The notes beneath the pieces were generated by a model that was not told the DNA's origin, searched no databases, and saw only the letters and a program-made list of their open reading frames with translations. Positions 3,987 through 5,287 of a stretch of 5,287 nt of DNA are shown in pieces; position 1 is the stretch's first letter; each line of letters begins with the position of its first letter. The DNA is taken from positions 1-5,287 of the forward strand of contig RHAS01000069.1 of the NCBI GenBank assembly GCA_010028615.1. Direction: 5' to 3'. This DNA is from Actinomycetota bacterium (GTDB lineage Bacteria; Actinomycetota; Actinomycetes; Actinomycetales; Microbacteriaceae). The position numbers were made by a program, and so were the translations under genes.

Positions 3987-5287
3987 ATGCCAGGAGAAAA
4001 CCTAACTCGCGTCGAAGCCAGGGAACGCGCCGAGCTCGTTGAGGTCCAGTCATACACCGTCGAATTAGACCTACTCAAAGGCGAGGAAGTCTTTGGAGCG
4101 ACCACCACGGTCAAGTTCACAAGCAACATGATCGGGGCTTCTACCTTTATTGATGCAATTACCAAGACTGTCCATCGGGTTACCCTAAACGGTAAAGATC
4201 TCGATGTTGCTAAAGTCTCCGATGGAGTGCGCATCCAATTAGATGACCTACAAGCTAGCAATGAACTAGTCGTAGTTTCCGATAACCCCTACATGCACAC
4301 CGGTGAAGGTTTGCACCGATTTGTTGACCCGGTTGATAACGAGGTCTACCTATACACTCAGTTTGAAGTTCCAGACTCAAGACGCATGTTCGCTGTCTTT
4401 GAACAGCCTGATCTAAAAGCAACATTCCAATTCACGGTTTCTGCACCAAGTAAATGGAAAGTTATTTCAAACTCACCTACCCCAAGCCCGGTTGACCGCG
4501 GTGACGGAAGCTCTGTTTGGGTATTTGCTCCAACTCCACGAATCTCCTCATACATCACTGCCCTCATTGCTGGCCCATACTCTGAATGGCGCGATGAACT
4601 AATTAGTGCAGATGGCAGAACTATTCCCCTCGGTATTTATGGAAGATCATCACTTGCGCAATACATCGATGCTGATTACCTTTTTGCAAAAACCAAAGAA
4701 GGTTTCTTGTTCTTTGAAGAGCAATTTGACTACCCATACCCATTTGATAAATACGATCAGCTTTTTGTTCCAGACTTTAACGCTGGCGCTATGGAAAACG
4801 CTGGAGCAGTTACCATCACTGAAAGCTACGTTTTCCGTGGCGCAGTAAACGGCTTTATCAAAGAGCGTCGAATTATCACTGTGCTGCACGAACTAGCTCA
4901 CATGTGGTTCGGCGATCTGGTTACCATGCGTTGGTGGAATGATCTGTGGCTAAATGAATCTTTCGCCGAGTATGCCTCATATCTCGCAACTGCAGAAGCA
5001 ACCGAGTTCAAAGAAGCCTGGACTACATTCGCATCACACGAAAAGAGCTGGGGCTACCGCGAAGACCAAATGCCTTCAACTCACCCAGTGGTTGCCAACA
5101 TTAGAGATCTAGAAGATGTTCAGGTCAACTTTGACGCAATCACCTACGCCAAGGGTGGTTCGGTACTAAGACTTCTTGTTGCCTGGGTCGGTCAAGAGAA
5201 CTTCATGAAAGGCCTTGCCTCATATTTCAAGAAGTACCAGTGGGATAACGCTGAACTGGTTGACCTATTAACCGAGCTAGAACTTAC
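3987..5287 (+). CDS. pepN: Membrane alanyl aminopeptidase, M1 family (aminopeptidase N), 3'-truncated by window edge
   Basis: The first 433 codons of a zinc metallo-aminopeptidase that removes N-terminal residues from peptides. Full-length actinobacterial PepN is about 850 residues, so about half is present. After an N-terminal beta domain (about 1-190) comes the catalytic domain, with the substrate-binding motif GAMEN at residues 267-271. The zinc site is HELAH (His301, Glu302, His305) plus Glu324 in WLNESFAEY, and Tyr387 in ITYAKGGSVLRL stabilises the transition state, so the active site is intact. I see no signal peptide, consistent with a cytoplasmic enzyme despite the family name. The ATG has GGAG seven bases upstream. 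The N-terminus (MPGENLTRVEARERAELV) is typical of the actinobacterial group. It is divergent from rpiB. A role in trimming Clp products is inferred from function, not shown by the sequence. Confidence 0.96.
   Translation, partial: MPGENLTRVEARERAELVEVQSYTVELDLLKGEEVFGATTTVKFTSNMIGASTFIDAITKTVHRVTLNGKDLDVAKVSDGVRIQLDDLQASNELVVVSDNPYMHTGEGLHRFVDPVDNEVYLYTQFEVPDSRRMFAVFEQPDLKATFQFTVSAPSKWKVISNSPTPSPVDRGDGSSVWVFAPTPRISSYITALIAGPYSEWRDELISADGRTIPLGIYGRSSLAQYIDADYLFAKTKEGFLFFEEQFDYPYPFDKYDQLFVPDFNAGAMENAGAVTITESYVFRGAVNGFIKERRIITVLHELAHMWFGDLVTMRWWNDLWLNESFAEYASYLATAEATEFKEAWTTFASHEKSWGYREDQMPSTHPVVANIRDLEDVQVNFDAITYAKGGSVLRLLVAWVGQENFMKGLASYFKKYQWDNAELVDLLTELEL

Noticed and set aside
3947..4261. 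104-residue minus-strand open frame over the pepN start
   Set aside because: It overlaps conserved M1 peptidase coding sequence on the other strand and shows no recognisable domain.
1..5287. Mobile element, CRISPR array, prophage or defence genes
   Set aside because: No transposase, regular direct repeats, attachment duplications next to the tRNAs, or unfamiliar genes are visible; all coding sequence is accounted for by known families.

Overview
The window is a conserved housekeeping locus from the Actinomycetota. It matches the neighbourhood I recall from Mycobacterium tuberculosis (clpP2-clpP1-tig-tRNAs-nei1-rpiB-pepN), but the base composition looks lower in GC than is typical for the phylum (by eye in the high 40s percent, not computed). 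Paired clpP1/clpP2 genes downstream of tig, a RpiB with Glu in place of the catalytic Cys, and an M1 aminopeptidase of the actinobacterial type all point to an actinobacterium. A streamlined aquatic lineage, for example low-GC Microbacteriaceae or acI-like bacteria, is plausible but is inference.

Layout. On the minus strand, reading from right to left, tRNA-Pro(TGG) at 2405-2480 is followed by tig (trigger factor, TTG start, 1039-2346), a 96-base leader, clpP1 (364-942) and clpP2 (1-352, cut by the left edge). On the plus strand, tRNA-Gly(TCC) at 2558-2631 diverges from tRNA-Pro across a 77-base intergenic region and ends 9 bases from the converging nei gene. nei (2641-3432) and rpiB (3435-3905) are a tight minus-strand pair, with rpiB first. 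An 81-base region separates rpiB from the divergent pepN, which runs on the plus strand from 3987 through the right edge.

Function. tig and the two ClpP subunits form a proteostasis unit: nascent-chain folding at the ribosome followed by the heteromeric ClpP1P2 peptidase core used by ClpX and ClpC1. PepN trims peptides, which fits downstream of Clp proteolysis. nei (base-excision repair) and rpiB (pentose phosphate pathway) are positional neighbours with no obvious mechanistic link to this.

The coding content is ordinary and intact. I see no mobile element, CRISPR array, defence system or novel gene. The points worth checking are in the short non-coding gaps: a ClgR-like box and competing hairpins in front of clpP1, dyads in the tRNA-Pro/tRNA-Gly gap, an operator-like dyad over the candidate rpiB promoter, and the lack of visible terminators between tRNA-Pro and tig and between tRNA-Gly and nei. 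No stretch over 300 bases lacks a gene.
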